Source of the DNA: Myxococcota bacterium
Lineage (GTDB): Bacteria > Myxococcota_A > UBA9160 > UBA4427
DNA length: 64,000 nt
Reading direction: 5' to 3'
Assembly: GCA_029243605.1 (NCBI GenBank)
Contig: JAQWRT010000030.1
Span: 62,001 to 126,000 of the forward strand
The notes beneath the pieces were generated by a model that saw only the letters and a list, made by a program, of their open reading frames with translations, did not search any database and was not told where the DNA came from. Each line of letters starts with the position of its first letter. Position 1 is the first letter of the stretch. This document shows, in pieces, positions 45,762-53,769 of this stretch. The position numbers and the translations under genes are program-made.

Positions 45762-45997
45762 CCCCGCCTCCCCCTGAACCAAGCTTCCCGTCCTTTCCAC
45801 CCGCGCCCCACGAGAATCCGTCGAACCGGCCGCCGCCGGCCCGGGGCTCGCCGTGCTCGCTCCCCGAAGCCAAACCCGACCCGGGTGCGCGCCAATCCGG
45901 GGGCGGGGGGTGCGGGACCGACCGACCTGAGCGAGGTTATCCGTCGGGTTGCCCTTGGGCAAACCCTGCAAACCGAAGGACGGATTGGGGGATCCGC

Positions 45998-47317
45998 GTG
46001 CTCAACTGGATCTGGCTCGGACTGATGCTGGTCTCCATCGCCTACGCGTCGCTGGTTCCCGGGCGCATGGCCGAAGTCGGCACCGCCGTGATGACTGGGG
46101 CTTCGTCGGCCATCACCCTGGTGATCGGCCTGGTGGGGGCCATGGTCTTCTTCCTCGGCCTCGTTCGGGTCGCCTTCGATGCCGGCCTGCGTGACAGCCT
46201 CGGTCGCGCGCTCGCGCCCCTCGCCCGCCGCCTCTTCCCCGCGGTGCCCAGCGACCACCCCGCCATGGGGGCCATGGTCATGAATATGTCCTCGAACATG
46301 ATGGGTCTCGGCAACGCAGCCACGCCCTTCGGGCTCAAGGCCATGTCCGAACTGGCCCGCCTCAACAGCCTGCCGGGCGTCGCCACCAACGCCATGGTTC
46401 TCTTCCTCGCGATCAACACCAGCGCGATCACGATCTTCCCCCCCTTCGGAACCATCGCGGTGCGCCAGGCCGCGGGCTCCGCCGATCCCTGGGCGATCTG
46501 GCTGCCCACCCTCATCGCGACGACCTGCTCCACCGTGGTGGCGGTGACCGCGTATTTTCTCCTCGGGCGTCTCGCCGTATTTCGCCCCCGGGCCATGGCC
46601 AATCCGCCGCCGGTCCCCGAGGCGGTCCCCCAGCCCGAGATCGAAGCCCAGGCGGCCGAGCCCGAAAACTCCGAAGCCCAGGGCTCGAGTTGGCCTCGCC
46701 GTCTGGTGGTGGGCGGCTTCGTGCTGACCGTGGCGGTGGGCCTGGGCCTGGAAATGGCGCGCCTGATCCCCGAACTCGGCGCCGCCGGGACCTTCAAGGA
46801 GATCGTCCGCGGCTGGCTTCTTCCCCTCTTGATCGGGGGTCTGCTCCTGATGGGTGTCGCCTCTCGCGTCCGAGCCTATGACTCGATGATCGCCGGCGCC
46901 CGGGAGGGGCTCGACGTCGCGGTGCGCATCGTCCCCTATCTCGTCGCCATCCTGGTGGCGGTGGCCATGTTCCGAGCTTCGGGCGCCCTCGATCTGGTGA
47001 TCGGCGCCCTCGACCCCTACACCAGCGCCCTGGGCGTACCCGCCGAGGTGCTCCCCATGGCGCTGCTCCGACCCCTCTCGGGTTCGGGGGCATTCGGGGT
47101 GATGAGCGAAATCATCACCACCTACGGACCCGACTCGTTTATCGGCCTGCTCACCTGCACCCTGATGGGCTCCACCGAAACCACCTTCTACGTGCTCGCT
47201 CTCTATCTGGGCGCCGCCGGCATCGTCGACGGTCGCCACGCCCTAGCGGCCTGCCTGCTGGGTGACCTGGGCGGCTTCATCGGCGCCACCGCGGCCTGCC
47301 ACTGGTTCTTCGGTTAG
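45998..47317 (+). CDS. SpmA-SpmB-like nucleoside-recognition membrane protein (fusion)
   Basis: A 439-residue polytopic protein. The first half matches SpmA (WIWLGLMLVSIAYASLVPGR, then MNMSSNMMGLGNAATPFGLK and AINTSAITIFPPFGTIAVR), the second half matches SpmB (VAMFRASGALDLVIGALDPY, then PLSGSGAFGVMSEII and FIGLLTCTLMGSTETTFYVL). In Bacillus the two are separate and affect spore-core dehydration; Gram-negative fusions are known but of unclear role. GTG start at 45998 after GGGGGAT. A charged linker (about 200-225) joins the halves. The amgK-like gene follows 14 bases later, probably the same operon. Confidence 0.85.
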   Translation: MLNWIWLGLMLVSIAYASLVPGRMAEVGTAVMTGASSAITLVIGLVGAMVFFLGLVRVAFDAGLRDSLGRALAPLARRLFPAVPSDHPAMGAMVMNMSSNMMGLGNAATPFGLKAMSELARLNSLPGVATNAMVLFLAINTSAITIFPPFGTIAVRQAAGSADPWAIWLPTLIATTCSTVVAVTAYFLLGRLAVFRPRAMANPPPVPEAVPQPEIEAQAAEPENSEAQGSSWPRRLVVGGFVLTVAVGLGLEMARLIPELGAAGTFKEIVRGWLLPLLIGGLLLMGVASRVRAYDSMIAGAREGLDVAVRIVPYLVAILVAVAMFRASGALDLVIGALDPYTSALGVPAEVLPMALLRPLSGSGAFGVMSEIITTYGPDSFIGLLTCTLMGSTETTFYVLALYLGAAGIVDGRHALAACLLGDLGGFIGATAACHWFFG

Positions 47318-47331
47318 GCGGGGCCGGGGTC

Positions 47332-48384
47332 GTGGACCGATCGAGCCCGGCCTTGAGTTGCCCGCCCGCAGTTCTTGAACTCGTGGAATCCGCCCTCGGG
47401 CGACGGGTCATAGCGAGCGAAGCGATTCCGCCGGGCCTCGACGTGCGCCTCTTCTACCGAATCCGATTGGAGGGCGACGGCTCCCCCTCCAGCCTGGTCG
47501 CCCGGGTCGATCCGAGAGCCAACCCCGCTTCCGACCTCGAGCCCATTCGTGCGCTCTTCGCCGCCGGCGGCGTGCCCGTCCCCGCGCGCTATGGCGACGC
47601 TCCGGGCATCGAACTCCTCGAGGATCTGGGCAGCGAGAGTCTCGAGGCGCTGGCCCACCGCGCCTCCCCCGAACGCCTCGAATCCCTCTACGCCGAGGCC
47701 TGCTCCCTGGTTCCCCGAATCCAGTCGATTGCCCCGCCCTCCCCCGACGGTTGGGACGCCGCCCTGGTGGCCAGCAAAGCTCAGAAGTGGATCGACTGGG
47801 TGCTGCCCCTCGCCCTGGGAAGGCCAGCCGGGGATGACGAGTGCGCGCTCGTGAAATCCACTTTCGCCTTCATCGCCGAAATCGGACTGGCCGGCCCACG
47901 CCGGCTCGCCCATCGCGACTTCAAGGCCGCAAACCTGCTCTGGGCTCCCGCCGCCAGCGAAGAAACGCGCCAGCTCACCCTCATCGATCTCCAGGGGGCC
48001 TTCGCGGCGCCCCCAGAATACGATCTCGTCTGCCTGCTGCGAGATTCCCAGGTTCCCCTGGCCGAAGCGGCGATCGAATCCCAGCTTCGGCGCATCCGAC
48101 CCGAGCTTCCTGATCGGCCTTCGGACGACGAATTCCACCGCCGCTTCGACCTGATCACCGTGTCCCGGGTCGCCAAGGACATCGCGCACTACCTCCACGC
48201 GGCCAGCGCCCGGGGCGATCGCCGCTACCTCCCCTTCGTGAGCACCGGCCTCGCCCATCTCCAGGGCGCCAGCCAGCGGGCCGCCGAACGCGACCGCGAA
48301 CTCGCCCCGTGGGCGGAACTCGTTGCCGAATTGCCCCGACCGATCCCGGCTCCCGGCAACCGCCGAGACCCGGAGGCGCCCTGA
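47332..48384 (+). CDS. amgK: phosphotransferase, probable AmgK-type MurNAc/GlcNAc-1-kinase
   Basis: A 350-residue kinase of the APH/choline kinase fold. The catalytic loop is HRDFKAANLL (about 194-203) and the metal-binding motif LIDLQGA follows (about 217-223). AmgK phosphorylates MurNAc or GlcNAc at the anomeric carbon. The name rests mainly on context: its stop overlaps the start of a MurU-like nucleotidyltransferase by 1 base (TGATG), the classic amgK-murU pair, and anmK and murein hydrolase genes are neighbours. GTG start at 47332. Without that context it would be a generic aminoglycoside phosphotransferase-like protein. Confidence 0.75.
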   Translation: MDRSSPALSCPPAVLELVESALGRRVIASEAIPPGLDVRLFYRIRLEGDGSPSSLVARVDPRANPASDLEPIRALFAAGGVPVPARYGDAPGIELLEDLGSESLEALAHRASPERLESLYAEACSLVPRIQSIAPPSPDGWDAALVASKAQKWIDWVLPLALGRPAGDDECALVKSTFAFIAEIGLAGPRRLAHRDFKAANLLWAPAASEETRQLTLIDLQGAFAAPPEYDLVCLLRDSQVPLAEAAIESQLRRIRPELPDRPSDDEFHRRFDLITVSRVAKDIAHYLHAASARGDRRYLPFVSTGLAHLQGASQRAAERDRELAPWAELVAELPRPIPAPGNRRDPEAP

Positions 48385-49352
48385 TGCGCGCGATGATTCT
48401 CGCCGCTGGCCTGGGCACCCGCATGGAGGGGCTCTCCCAGATCTGCGCCAAGCCCGCCCTCCCGGTCCTCGGGCGCCCAGTGATCGCCTGGTTGCTCGGG
48501 TGGCTCGCCCGCCAGGGCGTCAGCGAAACCGCCATCAACCTGCACCATCGGCCGGAGACCATCGAACGCGCGGTGGAGGCGTTCGGTCCCGATGGCCTCC
48601 GCATCGGCTACTCCCGAGAGGCCGCGCCCCTGGGCACCGGCGGAGGCATCGCGGCGATGAGCGATTTTCTGGGCCGGGACGACGCGGCCCTGGTCTTGCC
48701 GGGGGACATGATCCTCGACTGTGACCTCGCGCCTCTGGTCCGCCAGCACCTGGAATCCCGAGCCGACTGCACCCTGGTGCTCCAGGAACGGTCTTCCCGA
48801 AACCAAGATTTCGGAACCATCGGCATCGACGACCGCGGCTCGCTTCGACGGATCGCCGAGCGATTCGACCTGGGAGCCGAAACCCGCTGCGGGGTTTTCG
48901 TCGGCCTGCGCATCGTCTCCCCCAGCCTCTTTCGCGAGTTCCCCGACCTGCCCCCGGGTGTGGCCTTCGAGGACCTCTCCGATTGGTGGGCTCCCCGGGT
49001 CCGGGCCGGGACCGCCGACATTCGCGGGGTGCTCCTCGACGAAAACGAACTTCTCTGGCAGCCCGTGGGCACTCCTGCGGAGTACCTCGCGGCCAACCTC
49101 GCGCCACCCCGGGTCTCCTTCCTCGACCCGGCCGAACAGGCGGCTCCGGGCACCCGAGTCGTCGGCGGCGACGAAAACCTGGTGATCGGCCCAGGCGCTC
49201 AAATCAGTCCGAGCGCTCGACTTCGACGCTGCGTCGTCTGGGCCGGAGAAGCGGTTCCGGCCCACTTCGACGGTGAGGGAGGGGTCTTCGCCCACGGAAA
49301 CTTCTACCCTTGCGACGCGAATTCTGAGATGCTTGCCGGGGGCAGGGAGTGA
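48384..49352 (+). CDS. murU: nucleotidyltransferase, probable MurU-type MurNAc-1-P uridylyltransferase
   Basis: A 322-residue sugar nucleotidyltransferase. Signature GxG..RM..LT..PKP is seen as MILAAGLGTRMEGLSQICAK followed by PALPVLGRP; the sugar-phosphate site has APLGTGGGIAAM and PGDMILDCDL. MurU makes UDP-MurNAc from MurNAc-1-P, bypassing fosfomycin-sensitive MurA. Pseudomonas MurU is about 220 residues; this one carries an extra C-terminal part (about 255-322) with hexapeptide-like turns (GGDENLVIGPGAQISPSARL), as in mannose-1-P guanylyltransferases. A mannose-type specificity is the alternative. It overlaps amgK by 1 base and the next gene by 4. Confidence 0.75.
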   Translation: MRAMILAAGLGTRMEGLSQICAKPALPVLGRPVIAWLLGWLARQGVSETAINLHHRPETIERAVEAFGPDGLRIGYSREAAPLGTGGGIAAMSDFLGRDDAALVLPGDMILDCDLAPLVRQHLESRADCTLVLQERSSRNQDFGTIGIDDRGSLRRIAERFDLGAETRCGVFVGLRIVSPSLFREFPDLPPGVAFEDLSDWWAPRVRAGTADIRGVLLDENELLWQPVGTPAEYLAANLAPPRVSFLDPAEQAAPGTRVVGGDENLVIGPGAQISPSARLRRCVVWAGEAVPAHFDGEGGVFAHGNFYPCDANSEMLAGGRE

Positions 49353-50098
49353 ATCGAGCGGTGGATGAAGTCATCTTCGTGGGCACCAGCGACGCCTTCG
49401 GCGCCGGAGGGCGCCGACAATCGGCGATCCTCGTCCGCGGACCGCGGGGCTGCATGCTGATGGATTGCGGGGCCACCACCAACACCGGCCTCGCCGACTT
49501 GGGCATCGATCGCAACGAGATCGACATGATCCTGATCTCTCATTTCCACAGCGACCATTTCGGTGGCCTCCCGCTCTTCCTTCTCGCCGCGCTCTATCAG
49601 GACCAGCGCCGCAATCCCCTCGCTTTGGTCGGCCCTCCCGGGATCGAGGAGCGGGTACGCGAACTCGCCCGGGCCATGGGCCACGACCTCGACGCCCGGC
49701 AATGGCCCTTTCCCCTCTCGTTCCGCGAAGTCGGGCTGGCCGGTGAGCAGGAATTCGGGCCCGCCCGGGTGCGCGCCTTCGAAACCCAGCACCAGGCCGA
49801 TGCCAAGCCCCACGGCTACCGGGTGAATCTCGGCGGCCCTACGTTGGCCTACTCCGGGGATACGGGCTGGTTCGACGCCCTCCCCGAGCGCGTGGCCGGG
49901 GTGGATCTCTTCGTCTGCGAGTGCACTCTCCTCAACCGGGCACTCGACTTTCACCTCAGCTTGGACGAAATCAGCGAACACCGGGCCCAAATAGACGTGG
50001 GGCGGCTGATACTGACTCACCTTGGCAGCCAGATGGTGGCCCAACGCGAGGAAATCCCCTTCGAGACCGCCGACGACGGACTCCGGCTCGGCCTCTAG
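49349..50098 (+). CDS. metallo-beta-lactamase-fold hydrolase (RNase Z-like)
   Basis: A 249-residue MBL-fold protein. The metal motif is ILISHFHSDHFGGLPLF; later ligands are in ETQHQADAKPHGYRV, AYSGDTGWFDAL (Asp), CECTLLN and LILTHLGSQM (His). This set is typical of RNase Z-like and phosphodiesterase members, with two metal ions expected. The GTG start overlaps the MurU stop in GTGA, so translation is coupled. Coupling to amgK-murU suggests a role in muramyl sugar metabolism, possibly a phosphatase step, but the substrate is unproven. It ends 10 bases from the convergent anmK. Confidence 0.85.
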   Translation: MNRAVDEVIFVGTSDAFGAGGRRQSAILVRGPRGCMLMDCGATTNTGLADLGIDRNEIDMILISHFHSDHFGGLPLFLLAALYQDQRRNPLALVGPPGIEERVRELARAMGHDLDARQWPFPLSFREVGLAGEQEFGPARVRAFETQHQADAKPHGYRVNLGGPTLAYSGDTGWFDALPERVAGVDLFVCECTLLNRALDFHLSLDEISEHRAQIDVGRLILTHLGSQMVAQREEIPFETADDGLRLGL

Positions 50099-50108
50099 GC
50101 GCCGCCTT

Positions 50109-51263
50109 TCACCCCGGGCCGACGATCGCCCCGAGCACCGTGAGACGCGAGGCGCCGGTGCAATGGGGCAAGTGGTTGGGAAGGCCGAGCAGGGTGTTGC
50201 GGCCGAACAACGAGAAGGCCATGGCTTCGCTCGCATCCGCGGGCACCCCCCAAGCGTCGCAAGGCTCGACCCGAACATCGCCAAACGCCCGAGCCAGCGC
50301 TTCCATCATCGCAGGATTCAGGGCGCCGCCGCCGCCCACCAGCAACCGCTCATCTTTGCCCTTCCACCCGGGCAACCAATCGCGACAGGCCCGGGCCGTC
50401 GCCTCGGCGCTAAACGCAACCAAAGTCGCCACGAGATCGTCGTCCGGAGCCTCGGGCCCATCGCTGCGCCAAGCGGCAAGAATCGACGCGGCTCGGGCAC
50501 GGCCGTAGCGGTCGCGACCGGTTGATTTCGGAGGTGGGCGGGCAAGGAACTCATCCTGCAACAATTCCTCGAGGAGCGCGTCGCAGACCTGACCCCGGCG
50601 AGCTCGCTCCCCGTTGCGATCCATTCTTTCCTGGCCGGCGCTGAGCTGCTCCACCACCCCATCGACCAGGCTATTCGCCGGACCCACATCGAAGGCCACC
50701 ACCCGATCGCGATCGCCCCCGGCCGGGAGCCAGGTCAGGTTGGCGATGCCACCGAGGTTCAAGATCAGTCGGCTCTCCTCGGGATCCGCAAAGGCCGCCT
50801 GGTGAAAGAAGGGAACCAGCGGAGCCCCCTGCCCCCCCGCCGCCATATCGCCCGGGCGAAAATCGCCGACCACCCGGCACCCCGTACGCTCGGCGATCAG
50901 GGCCAGGGAACCGATTTGCAACGTGCCGCCCACCTCGGGGTGGTGCGCGATGGTTTGCCCGTGGGACGCGATGCCGTCGACGACATCCAGACCGATGCCC
51001 GCCGAGGCCGCCACCGCCGCGGCCGCTTCGGCGAACGCTTCGGCCAGAATGCGATCCAGGGCGATGAGTTCGCGCATGGCTTCGACACCGGGGACCTCCC
51101 CCGCCGCCAGCGCGTGGATTCTCTCCCGCAGAGCCGGCTCCAAGGGCTGCTCGAGGTACCCGAGCAATTCGAAGGGTCGGGTGGCAGTCCCGCCCGGCCA
51201 CTCCACCAGAGCGGCGTCCACCGCGTCCGCGGAAGTTCCCGACATCAAGCCAATCATCAACAT
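50109..51263 (-). CDS. anmK: anhydro-N-acetylmuramic acid kinase
   Basis: Cleaves and phosphorylates 1,6-anhydro-MurNAc to MurNAc-6-phosphate. 384 residues, as expected. The family start is LMIGLMSGTSADAVDAALVE (ATP-binding), followed by GSHGQT-like GIASHGQTIAHHP, LNLGGIANLTWLP, FDVGPANSLVDG and VGGGGALNPAMMEAL. The start is one of GTG 51266, ATG 51263 or ATG 51257; upstream in-frame sequence lacks homology. Convergent with the amgK-murU-MBL operon. In known routes a phosphatase (MupP) or etherase (MurQ) must act next; neither is in the window. Confidence 0.93.
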   Translation of the reverse strand: MLMIGLMSGTSADAVDAALVEWPGGTATRPFELLGYLEQPLEPALRERIHALAAGEVPGVEAMRELIALDRILAEAFAEAAAAVAASAGIGLDVVDGIASHGQTIAHHPEVGGTLQIGSLALIAERTGCRVVGDFRPGDMAAGGQGAPLVPFFHQAAFADPEESRLILNLGGIANLTWLPAGGDRDRVVAFDVGPANSLVDGVVEQLSAGQERMDRNGERARRGQVCDALLEELLQDEFLARPPPKSTGRDRYGRARAASILAAWRSDGPEAPDDDLVATLVAFSAEATARACRDWLPGWKGKDERLLVGGGGALNPAMMEALARAFGDVRVEPCDAWGVPADASEAMAFSLFGRNTLLGLPNHLPHCTGASRLTVLGAIVGPG

Positions 51264-51325
51264 CACCGGGATCTTAGGCCGCTCGCGGCCCGCCGGCCCC
51301 GCCCCCCCCGCCGGAACTTCAGGGA

Positions 51326-51356
51326 CTCTCGCGAGAGCATTAGTCAAGTCCTTGAC
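51326..51356. promoter_or_regulatory. two adjacent palindromes between divergent genes
   Basis: A perfect 12-base palindrome CTCTCGCGAGAG (51326-51337) is followed 5 bases later by GTCAAG-TC-CTTGAC (51343-51356). They lie about 65 bases upstream of anmK in the 275-base divergent gap, a position suited to an operator. No regulator can be named. Confidence 0.4.
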
Positions 51357-51538
51357 ATTCCTATTCAATTCTCCACCATACCGCCCGTCCACGGGCGAGT
51401 CGGTTTCGCCCCTCCACCACATCCCCCATCCATCCCCGATCCCCCCGGCTTCGCCGGTGGGCCCGGATCCAAGGGAACCCCTCGGCGCATGGGCCGACCC
51501 ACCGTCGGGAACCCGGAAATTTCGGAGTACTCAGCACC

Positions 51539-51820
51539 ATGAACGAAGCTTCGCGCACTCAGGGTTGGGCGATCTGCGCCTCAGCCGGATTTTTGGCCCT
51601 GCTTTTTGTCGTCGGCCTGCTCAACCACAGCTACTGGGCAGTAGCCCTGCCTGTGGCTGTCCTAACCCTCTTTGTCCTCGGACTGGCGGGCTGGGTGGGC
51701 TACACCATCGCCACGATTCAGGTCGAAGCCGACCCCGCCCCGGAAACCCTCGTCGCCGAGCCCACTCAGGCCGAGACGTCCGGAGACACCTCGGATCCCA
51801 GCGCCGGCGAATCGGCCTAA
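51539..51820 (+). CDS. small two-helix membrane protein
   Basis: A 93-residue protein with two hydrophobic segments (about 11-31, ICASAGFLALLFVVGLL; and 33-55, VALPVAVLTLFVLGLAGWVG) and an acidic Ser/Thr/Pro-rich tail of about 35 residues. I do not recognise the family. ATG start at 51539, stop 10 bases before the first GT4 gene, so probably the first gene of that operon. It could anchor or assist the glycosyltransferases. Confidence 0.6.
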   Translation: MNEASRTQGWAICASAGFLALLFVVGLLNHSYWAVALPVAVLTLFVLGLAGWVGYTIATIQVEADPAPETLVAEPTQAETSGDTSDPSAGESA

Positions 51821-51830
51821 GCGTCCCGGC

Positions 51831-53090
51831 ATGCGAATCGCACTCCTCACCTATCGCGGAAATATGTTTTGCGGCGGCCAGGGTATTTACGCCGCGTACC
51901 TCGCCCGGGAATGGCAAAAGGCCGGCCACGAAGTGCACGTCTTCGCCGGCCCCCCGCTGCCCGAACTCGCCGACGGCATCCCGCTCCATGAGATCCCCAA
52001 TGACAATGTCTTCGGCGCCAGCATGCCCGAGGCGTTCGATACGAAGAATCCACTCTCGCTTCTAAAGCCGCTCAGCCTCTGGGAGTTGGGCGTCTCGCGG
52101 ATGGGCGTCTTCCCCGAAATGCAGACCTTCGGTTTTCGTTTGCTGCGGCGCTGGCCCACCCTGCAGGAACGCCACAACTTCGACATCGTCTTCGACAACC
52201 AGTGCCTGTCCTGGGGACTGCTGGGCATTCGTGCCATGGGAACGCCGGTGGTCTCGGTGATCCACCACCCGCTTCATATCGATCGCGAAGCCGACTATTC
52301 CATCGACCCGCGCCTGATCAAGAAGGTCAAGCGCACCCTCTATTTCCCGCTCTTCATGCAGCAGAAGGTCGCGCCGCGCCTCGACCGAATCGTTACGGTC
52401 AGCCAGGCCTCGGCCATCGAGATCGAGCGCTATTTCGGGATTCCGAGCAAAGAGGTTCCGGTGGTCTACAACGGCACGGACACCGACCTCTTCAGGCCCA
52501 TCCCGGACGTGGAGAAAGAGACCGATATGCTCTTCGTGGGCCGCACCGAAGATCGCAAGAAGGGCATCGGGACCATGCTCGAAGCCCTCTCCATGCTGCC
52601 TCAGGAGATTACTCTCAAGATCGTGGACGGCCGCATCCCCGAGGATGGCCTGGTCCCGCGCCTGATCCAAAAATTCGGCCTGGAGGGCCGGGTCAAGATC
52701 GTCGACCGCATGCTCACCGTGGAGGAACTCGTTCGGCAGTACTCCACCGCCCGTGTGGCCATCGTACCCTCCTTTTTCGAGGGTTTTGGGTTCCCGGCGA
52801 GCGAGGCCATGGCCTGCGGACTCGCGGTGATCGCCAACGCCGCGGGCGCTTTGCCCGAGGTCGTGGGCAGCGACGGCCATGCCGGGCGTCTGGTCCCCAT
52901 GCGGGATCCCCGGGCTATGGCAGACGCCATGGCCGATGTCCTATCGGACCCCGAAAAAACCGCCCGAATCGGGCGTGCCGCCCGCCGGCGAGTCGAGCGG
53001 GTATTCCAATGGAGCGACGCGGCCGAAAGGCTCGTGGACGTCTTCGAGGAGACGCTACGTGCTGCTCACCGTCGATCTCGAGCGGCTTGA
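51831..53090 (+). CDS. GT4-family glycosyltransferase (first paralog)
   Basis: A 419-residue GT-B glycosyltransferase. N-terminal half: RIALLTYRGNMFCGGQGIYA, where the GGQG loop is the acceptor/nucleotide turn. C-terminal half: EVPVVYNGTDTDLFRP, MLFVGRTEDRKKGIGTMLEA, and IVPSFFEGFGFPASEAMACG, which contains the EX7E nucleotide-sugar motif. No signal peptide or membrane helix; probably a peripheral cytoplasmic enzyme building an envelope glycan. It is clearly related to the enzyme at 53762-55078. Its stop overlaps the methyltransferase start by 32 bases. Confidence 0.9.
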   Translation: MRIALLTYRGNMFCGGQGIYAAYLAREWQKAGHEVHVFAGPPLPELADGIPLHEIPNDNVFGASMPEAFDTKNPLSLLKPLSLWELGVSRMGVFPEMQTFGFRLLRRWPTLQERHNFDIVFDNQCLSWGLLGIRAMGTPVVSVIHHPLHIDREADYSIDPRLIKKVKRTLYFPLFMQQKVAPRLDRIVTVSQASAIEIERYFGIPSKEVPVVYNGTDTDLFRPIPDVEKETDMLFVGRTEDRKKGIGTMLEALSMLPQEITLKIVDGRIPEDGLVPRLIQKFGLEGRVKIVDRMLTVEELVRQYSTARVAIVPSFFEGFGFPASEAMACGLAVIANAAGALPEVVGSDGHAGRLVPMRDPRAMADAMADVLSDPEKTARIGRAARRRVERVFQWSDAAERLVDVFEETLRAAHRRSRAA

Positions 53091-53769
53091 TGTCCGCGCC
53101 GGCGACCTCGTCTTGGACGCGGGTTGCGGCGAGGGCAGGCATTGTTTCGGCTGTCTGGAGCGCGGAGCGAGAGTCGTGGGTCTCGACCTCGATTTCGATT
53201 CCCTGAGGCTCGCCTCCAAGCGACTTCGCGGGCGCGCGAGTGAACTCGAATCCCTAGGCGAGATGAACCAAGGCGATGCCTTCCATCTCCCCTACGCCGA
53301 CGCGACCTTCGACCGGATCATCTGCTCCGAGGTGATGGAGCACGTCCACGACTACGTGGGTGCCGTACGCGAACTCGCCCGGGTGACCCGGCCCGGGGGC
53401 AAACTCGCCATCACAATTCCCACGGCGACCAGCGAGCACCTCTACCTGCGGTTGGGAGACGACTATTTCGAGAGCCCGGGGGGTCATATCCGGATCTTCA
53501 AGCCTCGCGAGCTGGCCGAGGGAATGGCCGGGGTGGGGCTCAGCACCGTGGGGGTCGGCTTCGCCCACGGTTTCCACACGCCCTACTGGGTGCTTCGCTC
53601 GATCATGAATTTACCCACCGCCGACGAGAGCGCCCTGGTGCGGATTTACCGGAAATTCCTGATCCAGATCACGGGCTCTCCCGTGATGGACCGCATCGAG
53701 AAGAAGATCCTGAACCGCATCTGCCCGAAGAGTCTGATCCTCTACGCCGAGAAGCCAGCCCGTGCCTGA
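53059..53769 (+). CDS. class I SAM methyltransferase (glycan-cluster)
   Basis: A 236-residue SAM-dependent methyltransferase. Motif I is VLDAGCGEGRHCFGCLERGA, motif II VVGLDLDFDSLRLASKRL, then ICSEVMEHVHDYVGAVRELA and ARVTRPGGKLAITIPT, as in the Methyltransf_11 group. The GTG at 53059 is preceded by GGAGA and lies inside the end of the first GT4 gene; its own end overlaps the second GT4 gene by 8 bases. Three genes are thus coupled. It probably methylates a sugar or lipid intermediate of the same glycan. Confidence 0.88.
   Translation: MLLTVDLERLDVRAGDLVLDAGCGEGRHCFGCLERGARVVGLDLDFDSLRLASKRLRGRASELESLGEMNQGDAFHLPYADATFDRIICSEVMEHVHDYVGAVRELARVTRPGGKLAITIPTATSEHLYLRLGDDYFESPGGHIRIFKPRELAEGMAGVGLSTVGVGFAHGFHTPYWVLRSIMNLPTADESALVRIYRKFLIQITGSPVMDRIEKKILNRICPKSLILYAEKPARA

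Noticed and set aside
45758..47239. Long minus-strand open frame (493 codons) rich in Gly, His and Asp
   Set aside because: Antisense to the SpmA-SpmB fusion; composition reflects the complement of membrane-protein codons.
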